64,000 nt of DNA from positions 1 to 64,000 of the forward strand of contig CAJUJB010000008.1 in assembly GCA_910586595.1 (NCBI GenBank), read 5' to 3'. The notes under the pieces were generated by a model. That model was not told the origin of the DNA. It made no database searches and saw nothing but the letters and a program-made list of their open reading frames with translations. This DNA is from an uncultured Muribaculaceae bacterium. GTDB taxonomy: Bacteria; Bacteroidota; Bacteroidia; Bacteroidales; Muribaculaceae. The position numbers and the translations under genes are program-made. Below are positions 16,235-25,157 of this stretch, in pieces (within the stretch, counting starts at the first letter, position 1; every line of letters starts with the position of its first letter).

Positions 16235-17126
16235 TGATAGTTGGTTCTAAAATGTTTCGGATAATTCCTATTGTTTGTCGCCAGTCGGTCTTTTTCGTAT
16301 CGAATGATCGGGAACGATTACTGTCCCAATCAAAACCTCGTCCATCTTTACGCCTCTTGCCAACTTCGATTGACAATTTACCTCCAAGATATTCTTGGCT
16401 GCTATATTCTACAAGGCACATGGTGGAGTTCAGATACAGTTGCCGCCATGACTGTTGCTTCATCGCTTTTATCAACTCAGACGGTTTCATAGCCCTATAT
16501 TTTCCCTTGACACTGGTTTCAAGACAGTCAACCATAGTTTTCTCAAATTCTGAATCAATGCACTCATGTGATAGAAAATAGATTGGTTTGCTTGCAATAC
16601 TATAATAAACCGTCAGGAAGATGTAGTGCTTTGAAGTTCGATATATTTGACATTTGGCATTTCCATCTTGTGGTACTTCAAGCGTGTTATTGGTTTTTCC
16701 TACTTTTGACCAACGATATATGCCTAAAACGGTAGCCAAAAGAATTATGATAATAGCCCATTTATCATCGCTATGGTCATAGTAATCATAGACAGTCATA
16801 TTATTGGCTGGATTATCCTTTTGATACACGACCCCAATAGTGTCACCTACGGACAACCCTTTTAACAGTTTTCCACTACCTTTATAACTAATCCCATCAA
16901 TATTCAGATGGTAGTCGATATACCAACTATTACCGACGCTATAAATTTCTTCGATTGCCACTCTTGTCGAAACCGGATTATTCGCCAAATTCTCTCGCTT
17001 ATTATTACTGAAAAAGAATCCGAAAGCCAAAAAAGGTACAAGAACTATAAGGATAGCCACAGTTGGCAAACCTCTTGTTCCTCTCTCGCCAAGAAAGAAT
17101 CGGTATAATTTGCTGTCAGACTTCAT
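16218..17126 (-). CDS. Membrane protein with a DUF3592-like middle domain, unrecognised
   Basis: A 302-residue protein with a hydrophobic segment near residues 20-40, an extracytoplasmic-looking beta-rich part (residues ~50-115, including GDTIGVVYQKDNPANN, which recalls DUF3592 proteins), and a second membrane segment near 120-140. A cytoplasmic C-terminal domain of about 155 residues follows, rich in Lys and Arg near its end. It overlaps the downstream gene by 17 bp and follows the 76-residue gene by 14 bp. Its role is unknown; a paired membrane and cytoplasmic layout would fit a sensor or an immunity protein, but nothing shows this directly. Confidence 0.6.
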   Translation of the reverse strand: MKSDSKLYRFFLGERGTRGLPTVAILIVLVPFLAFGFFFSNNKRENLANNPVSTRVAIEEIYSVGNSWYIDYHLNIDGISYKGSGKLLKGLSVGDTIGVVYQKDNPANNMTVYDYYDHSDDKWAIIIILLATVLGIYRWSKVGKTNNTLEVPQDGNAKCQIYRTSKHYIFLTVYYSIASKPIYFLSHECIDSEFEKTMVDCLETSVKGKYRAMKPSELIKAMKQQSWRQLYLNSTMCLVEYSSQEYLGGKLSIEVGKRRKDGRGFDWDSNRSRSFDTKKTDWRQTIGIIRNILEPTINETDR

Positions 17127-17140
17127 GGCATCATGCTTAA

Positions 17141-17371
17141 TTATAAATATTTTACCATTAGCAGAATCAAGATAGCAATAACAACCATGCCCAAGCAGCC
17201 ATTGGCAAAAGCATTATCGTTATATGCAAGAGGGTCTTTTTTATCGCTGTTGTATAGCTTTTTATACGACACAGCTTTTCTGCGGCAAACTATCCGCAGA
17301 AAGAAATACCGCCTCCCGGCTCCAATATGCCGTGCTATCGCACTGATTATTGACTGCATAATCTCTTCCAT
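17141..17371 (-). CDS. Small single-pass membrane protein
   Basis: A 76-residue protein with a basic N-terminal half (including GAGRRYFFLRIVCRRK) and one C-terminal membrane helix near residues 58-74 ending in KYL. It starts with ATG at 17371 and fits the tight spacing of the operon: 45 bp after the preceding stop and 14 bp before the next start. It has the tail-anchored look of a small regulatory or toxin-like membrane protein, but there is no recognisable family. Confidence 0.5.
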   Translation of the reverse strand: MEEIMQSIISAIARHIGAGRRYFFLRIVCRRKAVSYKKLYNSDKKDPLAYNDNAFANGCLGMVVIAILILLMVKYL

Positions 17372-17416
17372 TATATGACAATCTTACTATTCTTTATTAT
17401 GCCAAGTCTTCATTAA

Positions 17417-17968
17417 TTACTCTGAAAAATAGGTTAAGCAAATGAATATTACGACAAAAGCGACAATAGATACCAGAACTATCTTTGAAACATATCTTTT
17501 TGCTTCTCGTGAGGCCTCATAATCAAAACGATACTGTCCGGCATATTTTTCAATCGCCATACGAACACTTTTACTTCTGCAATACAGGTCGAATAGACAA
17601 ATACCGTAAAACTCATTTCGCCTATCTCCAATCTTAGTTTCGATAGTTAGCCATTGTTGCGCAAAAGTCGTATATGATCTGCGCCATTCAGTATATACCC
17701 TTACTATATCATGCCAATAATGTATTTTGGTCTTGCCCCAGTCCTTTATTGTTATACCCTCGCTGTCTATTATCAGTGTGGTTCTACCATGCCGGATGAA
17801 TTTATAAGCATATACAATCACTCCCAAACCGAAAAAGACCGCACCAAATATGCACAAAAATTTAGGTGTATATATCGACGCATATAACGACACGCCAAAC
17901 ATTATCACTACCAACAGTGGAAATGTCAGAGATTCTTTTGCGATATATTGGTCATTATGCGTAATCAT
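17417..17968 (-). CDS. Membrane protein with a PH-like central domain
   Basis: A 183-residue protein with two membrane helices near residues 12-30 and 35-55, a central beta-rich domain opening with LIIDSEGITI and containing WHDIVRVY near residue 90, and a C-terminal membrane helix near 160-180. The layout resembles small bacterial PH-like membrane proteins such as the STM3941 type. The protein encoded by 18054-18662 has the same plan, so the two are probably distant paralogs. Its start overlaps the stop of a 29-codon peptide gene by 4 bp (ATGA). Function unknown. Confidence 0.6.
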   Translation of the reverse strand: MITHNDQYIAKESLTFPLLVVIMFGVSLYASIYTPKFLCIFGAVFFGLGVIVYAYKFIRHGRTTLIIDSEGITIKDWGKTKIHYWHDIVRVYTEWRRSYTTFAQQWLTIETKIGDRRNEFYGICLFDLYCRSKSVRMAIEKYAGQYRFDYEASREAKRYVSKIVLVSIVAFVVIFICLTYFSE

Positions 17969-18054
17969 TCTTTAGGGATTAGGGTAATAGATTCTAACTT
18001 GACTATCATAAAGGCTATGGCTATTATTACAATATACCGGAATATGCTTTCCAT
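17965..18054 (-). CDS. 29-residue membrane peptide gene, translationally coupled
   Basis: This short frame fills the gap between two membrane-protein genes exactly. Its ATG overlaps the upstream stop (TAATG at 18056-18052) and its TGA overlaps the downstream ATG (ATGA at 17968-17965). The peptide starts MESIFRYIVIIAIAF, has a hydrophobic core of about 15 residues and ends in a charged tail (IPKE). Such exact coupling on both sides is hard to explain by chance, and the hydrophobic content fits a single-pass membrane peptide. It is still only 29 codons, so it could be a spacer that keeps ribosomes moving through the operon. Confidence 0.5.
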   Translation of the reverse strand: MESIFRYIVIIAIAFMIVKLESITLIPKE

Positions 18055-18662
18055 TATCTGACTCCGAGTTTAATTAGTAAAATTGTAAGGGCTACACCTA
18101 TCAAAGCCGGAATCAGGCTAGTTTCCCACAACATTCTATTTCGTGCCCTTATGTTTTCATCATATTTTGTCCTGTTCAACACACATTTTCCACCGCTAAA
18201 TTCTTCAATAGCCCTTATATATTCATCTTTTTTCCCTGTGAAGTCATTCAATTTTATAAAAGCTTCTTTGTCGTGTTCATGTTCAAGAACAAGATAACGA
18301 TGCGACATAACGCCACGCGCCATCATCCATTTAAAATAGAACCCTTGAATTTTATCCCATGAATAAAACTTGTAATTATCAATCCAAAGTGATGAATTGT
18401 TTGACAATGTAACCCGACGGCAATAATAATGTATACCATCGCTGCCTATTATCAGTCGATTTGGATGCCTAATAATGCCCCATATTGGGATAACCAAAAT
18501 CATAATGAAAACCATTATGAAAATAAACAATCCAACCGCACCTTTATCCCCAAATGGAAATGTGTCAAGACGGATCCATAGACATGTAAAAATGCACAGT
18601 AATATGCCATAGAAAATATATTTCAGCCAACTATCTTTGAAAATATATCCGTCAGTTTTCAT
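18054..18662 (-). CDS. Membrane protein with a PH-like central domain
   Basis: A 202-residue protein with two N-terminal membrane helices (near residues 13-30 and 42-65), a beta-rich cytoplasmic domain that begins LIIGSDGIHY and includes a WDKIQGFYFKW segment near residue 105, and a C-terminal membrane helix (near 180-200). The same plan, including the LII-x-S/D-x-GI strand and the Trp-x2-Ile motif, occurs in the gene at 17417-17968. It ends in a TAATG overlap with the 29-codon frame. No function is known. Confidence 0.6.
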   Translation of the reverse strand: MKTDGYIFKDSWLKYIFYGILLCIFTCLWIRLDTFPFGDKGAVGLFIFIMVFIMILVIPIWGIIRHPNRLIIGSDGIHYYCRRVTLSNNSSLWIDNYKFYSWDKIQGFYFKWMMARGVMSHRYLVLEHEHDKEAFIKLNDFTGKKDEYIRAIEEFSGGKCVLNRTKYDENIRARNRMLWETSLIPALIGVALTILLIKLGVR

Positions 18663-18675
18663 TGTCTTAAGGTAT

Positions 18676-19170
18676 TTAAGATAATAATTTGACCATTCGG
18701 TTTTTCAGTTTCTTATATCTGGAATAGAAACCAAAACGAAGAAATAAGAAAAACACACTTGCAAACAGGATAAAAACAGTCATAATCAGCACTGAGCCTC
18801 CACCCATCCCGTGTGTTATAATCTCGTGTATGGCAATGGCTCCAATCGCCAATATTCCTATTGCAAACAGGCTCATAAAGATGACTGTAAGGATATTTGG
18901 TCCGATTTCAAGATGCACTTCGCAGCTATTGTCATTTATCGAGATTATTGAAGCCTTTGCCATAGGCGCAAGAGATGATTGAAAGTCCGAATTGCGGATG
19001 ACGCAAAAACCGTCAGACCAAACCGAACCTCTAAACTCAAAGCCTTTTACAAAACTGCGTCGTGTTATCACAGTCGATGTAGGACGAAAGGTCGCCTTAT
19101 CCATGAAATCAATAATCTCATGCATATTCTTGTCAACAACAATCTCCTGCTTGTAGATCGGAGCGATCAT
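18676..19170 (-). CDS. Unrecognised membrane protein, first gene of the membrane-protein operon
   Basis: A 164-residue protein with a soluble N-terminal half (including IDFMDKATFRPTSTVITRRS near residues 21-40) and two C-terminal membrane helices near 92-118 and 128-150, ending in a basic tail. This inverts the order of the neighbouring proteins, whose helices come first. It lies 13 bp upstream of the next gene. No TAnnTTTG box is visible in the 61 bp to the next upstream gene. Function unknown. Confidence 0.55.
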   Translation of the reverse strand: MIAPIYKQEIVVDKNMHEIIDFMDKATFRPTSTVITRRSFVKGFEFRGSVWSDGFCVIRNSDFQSSLAPMAKASIISINDNSCEVHLEIGPNILTVIFMSLFAIGILAIGAIAIHEIITHGMGGGSVLIMTVFILFASVFFLFLRFGFYSRYKKLKNRMVKLLS

Positions 19171-19231
19171 GTCGGTTAGCCTTTATATTGATAATTTATA
19201 GATGTTTTTTATAAATGTATTTTAGTCAGCG

Positions 19232-19585
19232 TCACTTTTTAGACGAAGAATACTTTTCCTTTACTATGTCATAGGCTCGTTTAACCTTATCAAGTATAAT
19301 CGATGATGGTACATCTCCATTAAAATCAATCTGTATCCAATGGCGTAGACTTTGATTAAGAGGATAATCCAATGAAGAATAGTTACCCCACATTTCAGCA
19401 ATCTCCTCAGGCGTGGACTTTACGGTGACACATGTGAAGTTATCTATATCTATAAAACAGAACATATGGCCCTCTACATAGAATACAAGAATTGAGTCAT
19501 ACCGCGCAGCAAACTTGCCAAACGGCGTCTTCTCCGTAACACCGCCCAGCGAAAGACAAAATTCCCGAAAATTAATAAGATCCAT
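19232..19585 (-). CDS. MmcQ/YjbR-family DNA-binding-like protein
   Basis: A 117-residue protein matching the MmcQ/YjbR family in length and motifs: an N-terminal FREFCLSLGGVTEKTPFG segment, FVEGHMFCFIDID-like strands in the middle, and SRHWIQID-type residues (here LRHWIQIDFNGDVP) near residue 80. The family has a CyaY-like fold and is annotated as DNA-binding, but its biological role is not established. It is preceded by its own -7 box at 19621-19628 and lies downstream of the polysaccharide utilization locus terminator, so it is transcribed separately. Confidence 0.85.
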   Translation of the reverse strand: MDLINFREFCLSLGGVTEKTPFGKFAARYDSILVFYVEGHMFCFIDIDNFTCVTVKSTPEEIAEMWGNYSSLDYPLNQSLRHWIQIDFNGDVPSSIILDKVKRAYDIVKEKYSSSKK

Positions 19586-19620
19586 AGTTTGTTTGGCTGA
19601 TTACATTCTGTTGTCACCCA

Positions 19621-19628
19621 CAAAGATA
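19621..19628 (-). promoter_or_regulatory. Candidate -7 box for the MmcQ/YjbR-like gene
   Basis: CAAAGATA on the plus strand reads TATCTTTG on the minus strand, an exact TAnnTTTG match, 36 bp upstream of the start at 19585. The -33 region overlaps the T tract of the preceding terminator and gives only a TTTT-type match. Confidence 0.5.
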
Positions 19629-19640
19629 AATATTTTATAT

Positions 19641-19684
19641 AAAAAACGGAATACCCCGCAGATAAAATACCGCGAAGCATTCCG
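19641..19684 (-). terminator. Intrinsic terminator at the end of the polysaccharide utilization locus
   Basis: On the minus strand, CGGAATGCTTCGC (19684-19672) pairs with GCGGGGTATTCCG (19659-19647) through 13 pairs, three of them G-U, and is followed by six T residues (19646-19641). It starts 24 bp after the stop of the GH2 gene, so it marks the 3' end of the locus. Confidence 0.75.
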
Positions 19685-19707
19685 TAATAAAGTAACTGTT
19701 CCAATTA

Positions 19708-22341
19708 TCAGTCGCCTCCGAGTGGCTTGTAGGTTCCTCCACTCATGCGCGCACCGGAAGATTGAGACATAGCAATCTGAGCATGCACATCACCCATCGA
19801 AATCAATTTCAATTGGCGTCGGAACTCCGGTTCTGTCAGAGAAGTTCTCACATGCACCATCTTATATCCGCCCGGTAATACATCGAAGTAATTATCAGAG
19901 AAGAAATTATCTATACCATCGATTGATAGGAACACTCCACGGGCAAAGACATCAGATCCGATCTTTACATCATACCCATCTCCAGCCCGAACAATTTCAA
20001 GATTATAACTTGGCTTCGGATACGCCATATATTTATGTTTAGTGGCATAAGCTATATTGGAGTACTCCTTATTTCTATCATTGAAGGTGGCATAAAAAAT
20101 CACTTCATTTCTTTTCTTGCCTCCCAATAGCTCTCCAAGCGCTTCGTTGATCACCATTTGTGAACTTAATGGATCAGCCGTATAATCACATTTTCTCGAG
20201 GCGAGCACTGTGCCATCCATCGCGAGAGATTTCAGAGTTACAGTGCCCTCAGTTGCCTCTCTCCTATCTGAAACCACAGTCACTGATATACTGTCACCTC
20301 TTACAAGAGGAGATACGAGTATATCATCGTAAGCGGCACGCGAATAGTATTGTTGAGCCTTCCATCTTCCGTAGTAATCACGGCCTGCCCATGAAGCAAC
20401 CGGCCAACAGTCGTTATGCTGCCACACAAGTGTGCCCATGCAGTAAGGCATATCGCGACGATGAGCCTCTATGGCCGTCTTTATAGCATCTCCCTGCAGA
20501 ATGGATCCAACATAAAGAAAAGTCTGAAAATCAGACGGCGTACGATATTCCTCGTCCATATATTCGCGGATAAGGTTGTTGGCATAAGACCCGGCACGCT
20601 GATGAGCCATCATCACCTCAGAGTTTATGTTCCAGTCTCGCTCCTGCGGCGCATAGATCTTTACAGATTCAAACTCTGGAAAAGACTGAAATCCATATTC
20701 CGAGAAAAAACGGGCCCTCTCATTATTATAGTGTCCTATCGAATCCCGTCCGTGCCATACACCCCAGTAATGCGCATCGCCATTTATGCCATCTGATGGA
20801 GTGTCTTCAAAAGCATAAGGCGATGACGGACGATAGGCCACTCCGCCTCCATACTCATTCACGACTTCGGGAAGTGTACGGAAATACATGTCTTTGAATT
20901 GGCGAGTCGTCAGTTCCTCCACTCCTTTCTCCTTATAATAATTATACCGGTTGCCCCAGCCATAGTAAACATCCTGGCATTCATTGTTTCCGCACCATAG
21001 TGCAATACAGGCATGGTTACGCAAGCGCTTCACGTTGTCGATAGCTTCCTGGCGTATATTAGCCAGAAAAGCCGAGTCGGCCGGATACGTCGAACATGCA
21101 AACATAAAATCCTGCCATACCATTATACCATGGCGGTCACAGAGCTCATAGAAGTAATCATCCTCATATACTCCCCCGCCCCACACTCGGAGCATATTCA
21201 TATTCACCGCCTTGGCGTCGAGCACATGTTTCTCATACCTCACCTTACTTATCCGCGGAAGAAAATTATCCAGAGGAATCATGTCGGCACCCTTGGCGAA
21301 CACAGGCTTACCGTTAAGCTCGAAATATAGACAATGACCGTCCTTATCTGGCTCGTGAACCAGCTTGAGTGAACGTAACCCTATCATTTCGGTTGAGCTA
21401 TCCGCAAACACACCTCCATGGGCAACCTCAACACGAAACTCTGTCAGCGCCGGCTCTCCCAGGCCATTGCTCCACCATAAACGCGGATTCTTCACATCAT
21501 AGTCTATCTGAATGCGGTTGATGCCGGGTTTCAGTGCGGTCTTGCGGCTCACAGCCTTCTTCCCATCATAGCTGATTGTGATTTTGGCTGCTGGAATGTC
21601 GGTATCCGATTGGATTTCGACAATTGTGCTTAAGTTCGCACGTGCCGCATCGACAGCACGCTGTATATATTGAACATCCTCAATCCGCACGCCGCTCCAT
21701 GTCTGCAACTCTATAGGACGCCAGATTCCGGAAGTAACCAACCGCGGGCCCCAATCCCAGCCGTAATGATAGCCCGCCTTACGTGCGAAGATGCTTATCG
21801 TCTTATGCATCAAGCCTCCATTCTGCGATTGATCAGGCCCTGTGTTGAATGTGTAGTCATACATGTCATATTTCGGAAGGTCTATCTTTACTGGAGAATG
21901 GAAATAGACTTCCAGCAGATTATCACCCTCTTTCAGCTTACCTTTCACATCCGCAATCCATGTGCGATGCATATTATCTGCATTCAACAGAAGATGATGA
22001 TTGAGATATACGTCGGCATATGTATCAAGGCCGTTGAAGACAAGCTGTTGATTTGTCTCGCTCATCTCTTGCGCAGACACACTGAAAGTCGTCTCGTACA
22101 TCCAGTCCTCTTTATCAATCCACTGCACAGATCTTTCATTAAGCCTGAAAAACGGATCTTCAATAAGTTCATTTTCCATAAGATCTGTATGCACAGTTCC
22201 TGGCACCGTTGCCGGATACCATATTTCCGATCGGCCTTGACGAAAACGCCAACCATCATTCAATTCTCGGTTCTTGACTCCGGCAAATGCGCCATACGCA
22301 GTCAGAGCCAATGCAACTAATAATGATAATTTTCGATTCAT
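19708..22341 (-). CDS. Beta-mannosidase, GH2
   Basis: An 877-residue secreted protein with a signal peptide (residues 1-20, ending AYGAFAG). It has the GH2 order of sugar-binding, immunoglobulin-like and TIM-barrel domains. The acid/base Glu lies in WCGNNE near residue 452 and the nucleophile Glu in FFSEYGFQSFPE near 547, both characteristic of GH2 beta-mannosidases; HYGWDWGPRLVTSG near residues 190-205 is another signature of that group. It would release beta-linked mannose, such as the core mannose of N-glycans, in the periplasm. Its start overlaps the GH92 stop by 4 bp (ATGA-type coupling). Last gene of the locus before a terminator. Confidence 0.92.
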   Translation of the reverse strand: MNRKLSLLVALALTAYGAFAGVKNRELNDGWRFRQGRSEIWYPATVPGTVHTDLMENELIEDPFFRLNERSVQWIDKEDWMYETTFSVSAQEMSETNQQLVFNGLDTYADVYLNHHLLLNADNMHRTWIADVKGKLKEGDNLLEVYFHSPVKIDLPKYDMYDYTFNTGPDQSQNGGLMHKTISIFARKAGYHYGWDWGPRLVTSGIWRPIELQTWSGVRIEDVQYIQRAVDAARANLSTIVEIQSDTDIPAAKITISYDGKKAVSRKTALKPGINRIQIDYDVKNPRLWWSNGLGEPALTEFRVEVAHGGVFADSSTEMIGLRSLKLVHEPDKDGHCLYFELNGKPVFAKGADMIPLDNFLPRISKVRYEKHVLDAKAVNMNMLRVWGGGVYEDDYFYELCDRHGIMVWQDFMFACSTYPADSAFLANIRQEAIDNVKRLRNHACIALWCGNNECQDVYYGWGNRYNYYKEKGVEELTTRQFKDMYFRTLPEVVNEYGGGVAYRPSSPYAFEDTPSDGINGDAHYWGVWHGRDSIGHYNNERARFFSEYGFQSFPEFESVKIYAPQERDWNINSEVMMAHQRAGSYANNLIREYMDEEYRTPSDFQTFLYVGSILQGDAIKTAIEAHRRDMPYCMGTLVWQHNDCWPVASWAGRDYYGRWKAQQYYSRAAYDDILVSPLVRGDSISVTVVSDRREATEGTVTLKSLAMDGTVLASRKCDYTADPLSSQMVINEALGELLGGKKRNEVIFYATFNDRNKEYSNIAYATKHKYMAYPKPSYNLEIVRAGDGYDVKIGSDVFARGVFLSIDGIDNFFSDNYFDVLPGGYKMVHVRTSLTEPEFRRQLKLISMGDVHAQIAMSQSSGARMSGGTYKPLGGD

Positions 22342-25088
22342 GGTTTAACAAGATTTATTTTCAAACACCCGCCTTTGGCAAGTGAAGAGTGTTTAAGTAA
22401 AGCCATATGTGGATTTATAGCTGTTCCATTGAACTCGGCACTCCCAATCAGATAATTCTCCTCTGAGTTATTTGTCATCTCTATCACAAATTCCGATCCA
22501 GTGTAGTACGGAGCTTGTAGTTTTATGGTCACTTTGTCAAAAATGGGAGAAGTTATGTCATACACAGGCTCACTCGAAGCTGTCCCGGTAACGCTGAAAA
22601 GACCTATCGCCATGAGCGCGCTCATCGCACCCATCTGCCCTTGATCTTCGTCATGTCCGCCGTAGCCCCGGTCAGGATTATTATATCCGTAAGACTTCGC
22701 CTGCACTTTTCGCACCCATTTCTGAGCAAGCTCACCATGGCCGATCCGGTTGAATACATGCGCATTCGAAAGCCCCGGTTGATTGGCATAACTTACATAT
22801 CCCGATGAATAGCTGGAGAGAAAATCGTCCTTTTCCGCCATTCGGAAGGCATAGTCAAGTTTATGCGCCATTGAATCACAGCCGCCCATCAGTTCTGCAA
22901 GTCTATCGAGCTGATGCGAAACCGACCATGTAGCCTGCCACGCATTCGCTTCAACCCAGCCCCAGCCATCAAGAGGATTGTTATGTAGCCACCGTCCATC
23001 GCTTAATTTAGGCATGATCAATTTAAGAGAATCATTGAAAAGTACGGGCCATGACGAAGCTCGTTTGCGGAAATAATCCGCATCTTTCCTCTGTCCAAGT
23101 CGGGATGCCATTTCTGCAAGCGCCCAATCTTGAAATGCAGCTTCAAGAGTAATGCCGGCATTATCTGCGAAATAACCTTTCGTCTCATAGTGCTCTATCT
23201 CCTCCGGAGATCCCATCATTCCACCTCCAGTGTGATTCCGTTTCATATGCTTATAAGCCACCATGGGATTAATCTTAGTCATCATCCCTTTCTGGAATGC
23301 TGAACAAATGAGGCTCGTGCCCGGGCAAGCCGTCATAATATAGGAGTACCCTCCTATATTAGGTCCTCGAGGTATTAAACCTCCGTTTTCGGCATATTGA
23401 ACGAGACACGCCGAAAAATCGTCGAGTACTTCTGGCCATGCAAGCCCCCACAGCACATTCAGATTCCACTGCGACAGCCAGAAAGAATCTGAGTTATACA
23501 TGTTGAACTTCGGGGTGCCGTCGGCATTCATTGGCAGTTTCCTACTCTTGAATTTGATGTCTCTCGTCACGGCTCCGTCTCTCCGCCCTTGAGTGTAATC
23601 AGGATAATCGCCATTGAGGTCATTGATTTTATGACGGCCTAACAACACATGCCATAGGTCGGTATAAAATTTCTCTTGCTGAGAGGAGGTACCTCCTGAT
23701 ACATCTATCCGCCCGAGCCACTGGTTCCATACTGAAGTGGCAGCCCGGTGCACCGAGTCAAAATCCCAGTCCGGGCATTCCCCTGCAATATTTTCAAGCG
23801 CGTTCTCCCGGCTGACATATGATACGGCTATTTTCATTCCTAACGTATCGCCAGGCATCATATCTCCAAAAGCCATGCGCACACCAGCCGAAGGCGCATC
23901 CCAATAGCTGAAATATTGGTCAGGATAATGCTTGACAGCGCTTGCCTCTGAGCTAAAATATACTATATCTTTATCCACTCCTTTCTCCGACCATCCGTTC
24001 ATCGAAACAATCGGACGGTCAAAACATACGGCGTAATAGACCTTCACCGAATCGGGGCCACCCCATAGACGCCCCACTGTCGTCAGCTCTCCCGTAATGG
24101 TTCTTTCATCGATTTTACTGACTCGCGGTCGCACCATGGTCGTAGTGCCTACATAGCCTTGCAGACTAAGCAACATTGAAGCATCACTTGTCGGCTCGGA
24201 ATAGGTACATCTGTACACCGATACCCTGTCGGTCACCGTTTGTTCCACAAGCGTCTTATATTTCTCAAGGTACACCCGATGATAACCCGGTCGGACAATC
24301 TCCCCTTCATGAAGGAAAGGAGATTTCCATGCTTGTTCCCCGCCGCAAAGATCAATATCTCCAGTTACAGGCATAGCCACCAGAGCTCCCATCATCCAAT
24401 CGTGAAGCTGAGGAAATCCGAGGATATCCTTAGAATTATAGTTATACCCGCCGCCATACTGATTCTTATTCCTGGTAAGTGGTGCCGAGCTTATCATGCC
24501 GAAGGGCAACGAACCTGTGGCAAAGAAAAAATATCTGCCGCGTGCAGTCTCTATATATGGATTGACTTTGCCTACATAGTCGGGAGTTGAGGCTAATGAG
24601 GAATAAACCTCAATCTCCGACAATCCAACATCCACACCATCGGCATCAGTGACTTCTACCTCCATCCATTCTATTTCCTTTTCCGGGAAATCCACCACAC
24701 GCGGTATTCCGGAATTATCAATCGAGTTGACAAAGATTCTGCTTGAATCACTGAAATGAAGCGTAACGCCAGCCACATGACGGTCGAGCGAGGGCGAATC
24801 ATATAAAACTACCTTGTCAACCCTCTGCGCCGTCGGCCAATCAAGCCTAAGGCTGGGGTAGTCAATCTGGCCCCATGAAGTCGTCGTTGAACGCGATCGC
24901 CATTCATATCTGTCGAGAATTCTTGCACGGCCATCAAGCACAGATTCTGCTGGGTACTCATCATGTTCGGAACTCGCGCTCGCACGCGCCAACGGAGCGA
25001 CATTATATGTAGTCGCCGACACTGACACTGAAAGCATGGCACAAGCGATTAAAGCCGCTCCAACGCATCTCATAAATCTATTGTTCAT
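22338..25088 (-). CDS. GH92 alpha-mannosidase, divergent, with an N-terminal discoidin-like domain
   Basis: The better start is the ATG at 25088, giving a signal peptide (MNNRFMRC onward, ending SVSVSA) and about 916 residues. A galactose-binding, discoidin-like region (about 25-165) precedes the GH92 catalytic part, recognised from GSLPFGMISSAP, GFPQLHDWM and GGYSYIMTACPGTSL. The late GH92 motif is altered: it reads GGHDEDQGQMGAMSA, where canonical members have GNDDxGxMSAWYVFSA. GH92 enzymes are calcium-dependent exo-acting alpha-mannosidases, so a variant linkage or substrate (for example phosphorylated mannan) is possible. It overlaps the GH2 gene by 4 bp and follows the GH36 gene after a hairpin. 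Confidence 0.88.
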   Translation of the reverse strand: MNNRFMRCVGAALIACAMLSVSVSATTYNVAPLARASASSEHDEYPAESVLDGRARILDRYEWRSRSTTTSWGQIDYPSLRLDWPTAQRVDKVVLYDSPSLDRHVAGVTLHFSDSSRIFVNSIDNSGIPRVVDFPEKEIEWMEVEVTDADGVDVGLSEIEVYSSLASTPDYVGKVNPYIETARGRYFFFATGSLPFGMISSAPLTRNKNQYGGGYNYNSKDILGFPQLHDWMMGALVAMPVTGDIDLCGGEQAWKSPFLHEGEIVRPGYHRVYLEKYKTLVEQTVTDRVSVYRCTYSEPTSDASMLLSLQGYVGTTTMVRPRVSKIDERTITGELTTVGRLWGGPDSVKVYYAVCFDRPIVSMNGWSEKGVDKDIVYFSSEASAVKHYPDQYFSYWDAPSAGVRMAFGDMMPGDTLGMKIAVSYVSRENALENIAGECPDWDFDSVHRAATSVWNQWLGRIDVSGGTSSQQEKFYTDLWHVLLGRHKINDLNGDYPDYTQGRRDGAVTRDIKFKSRKLPMNADGTPKFNMYNSDSFWLSQWNLNVLWGLAWPEVLDDFSACLVQYAENGGLIPRGPNIGGYSYIMTACPGTSLICSAFQKGMMTKINPMVAYKHMKRNHTGGGMMGSPEEIEHYETKGYFADNAGITLEAAFQDWALAEMASRLGQRKDADYFRKRASSWPVLFNDSLKLIMPKLSDGRWLHNNPLDGWGWVEANAWQATWSVSHQLDRLAELMGGCDSMAHKLDYAFRMAEKDDFLSSYSSGYVSYANQPGLSNAHVFNRIGHGELAQKWVRKVQAKSYGYNNPDRGYGGHDEDQGQMGAMSALMAIGLFSVTGTASSEPVYDITSPIFDKVTIKLQAPYYTGSEFVIEMTNNSEENYLIGSAEFNGTAINPHMALLKHSSLAKGGCLKINLVKP

Positions 25089-25105
25089 CGCAAATAGGTA
25101 TAACA

Positions 25106-25147
25106 TGCCCCGGCAATCTCCCTATAAACGGAAGTATTACCGGGGCA
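25106..25147 (-). other. Intercistronic hairpin between the GH36 and GH92 genes
   Basis: TGCCCCGGCAA (25106-25116) and TTACCGGGGCA (25137-25147) form an 11-bp stem (one G-U on the minus strand) with a 20-nt loop. It lies between the GH36 stop at 25158 and the GH92 start at 25088. There is no T tract after it. It may stabilise or process the polycistronic mRNA, or reduce transcription of the last two genes. Confidence 0.5.
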
Positions 25148-25157
25148 AGATAGATTA

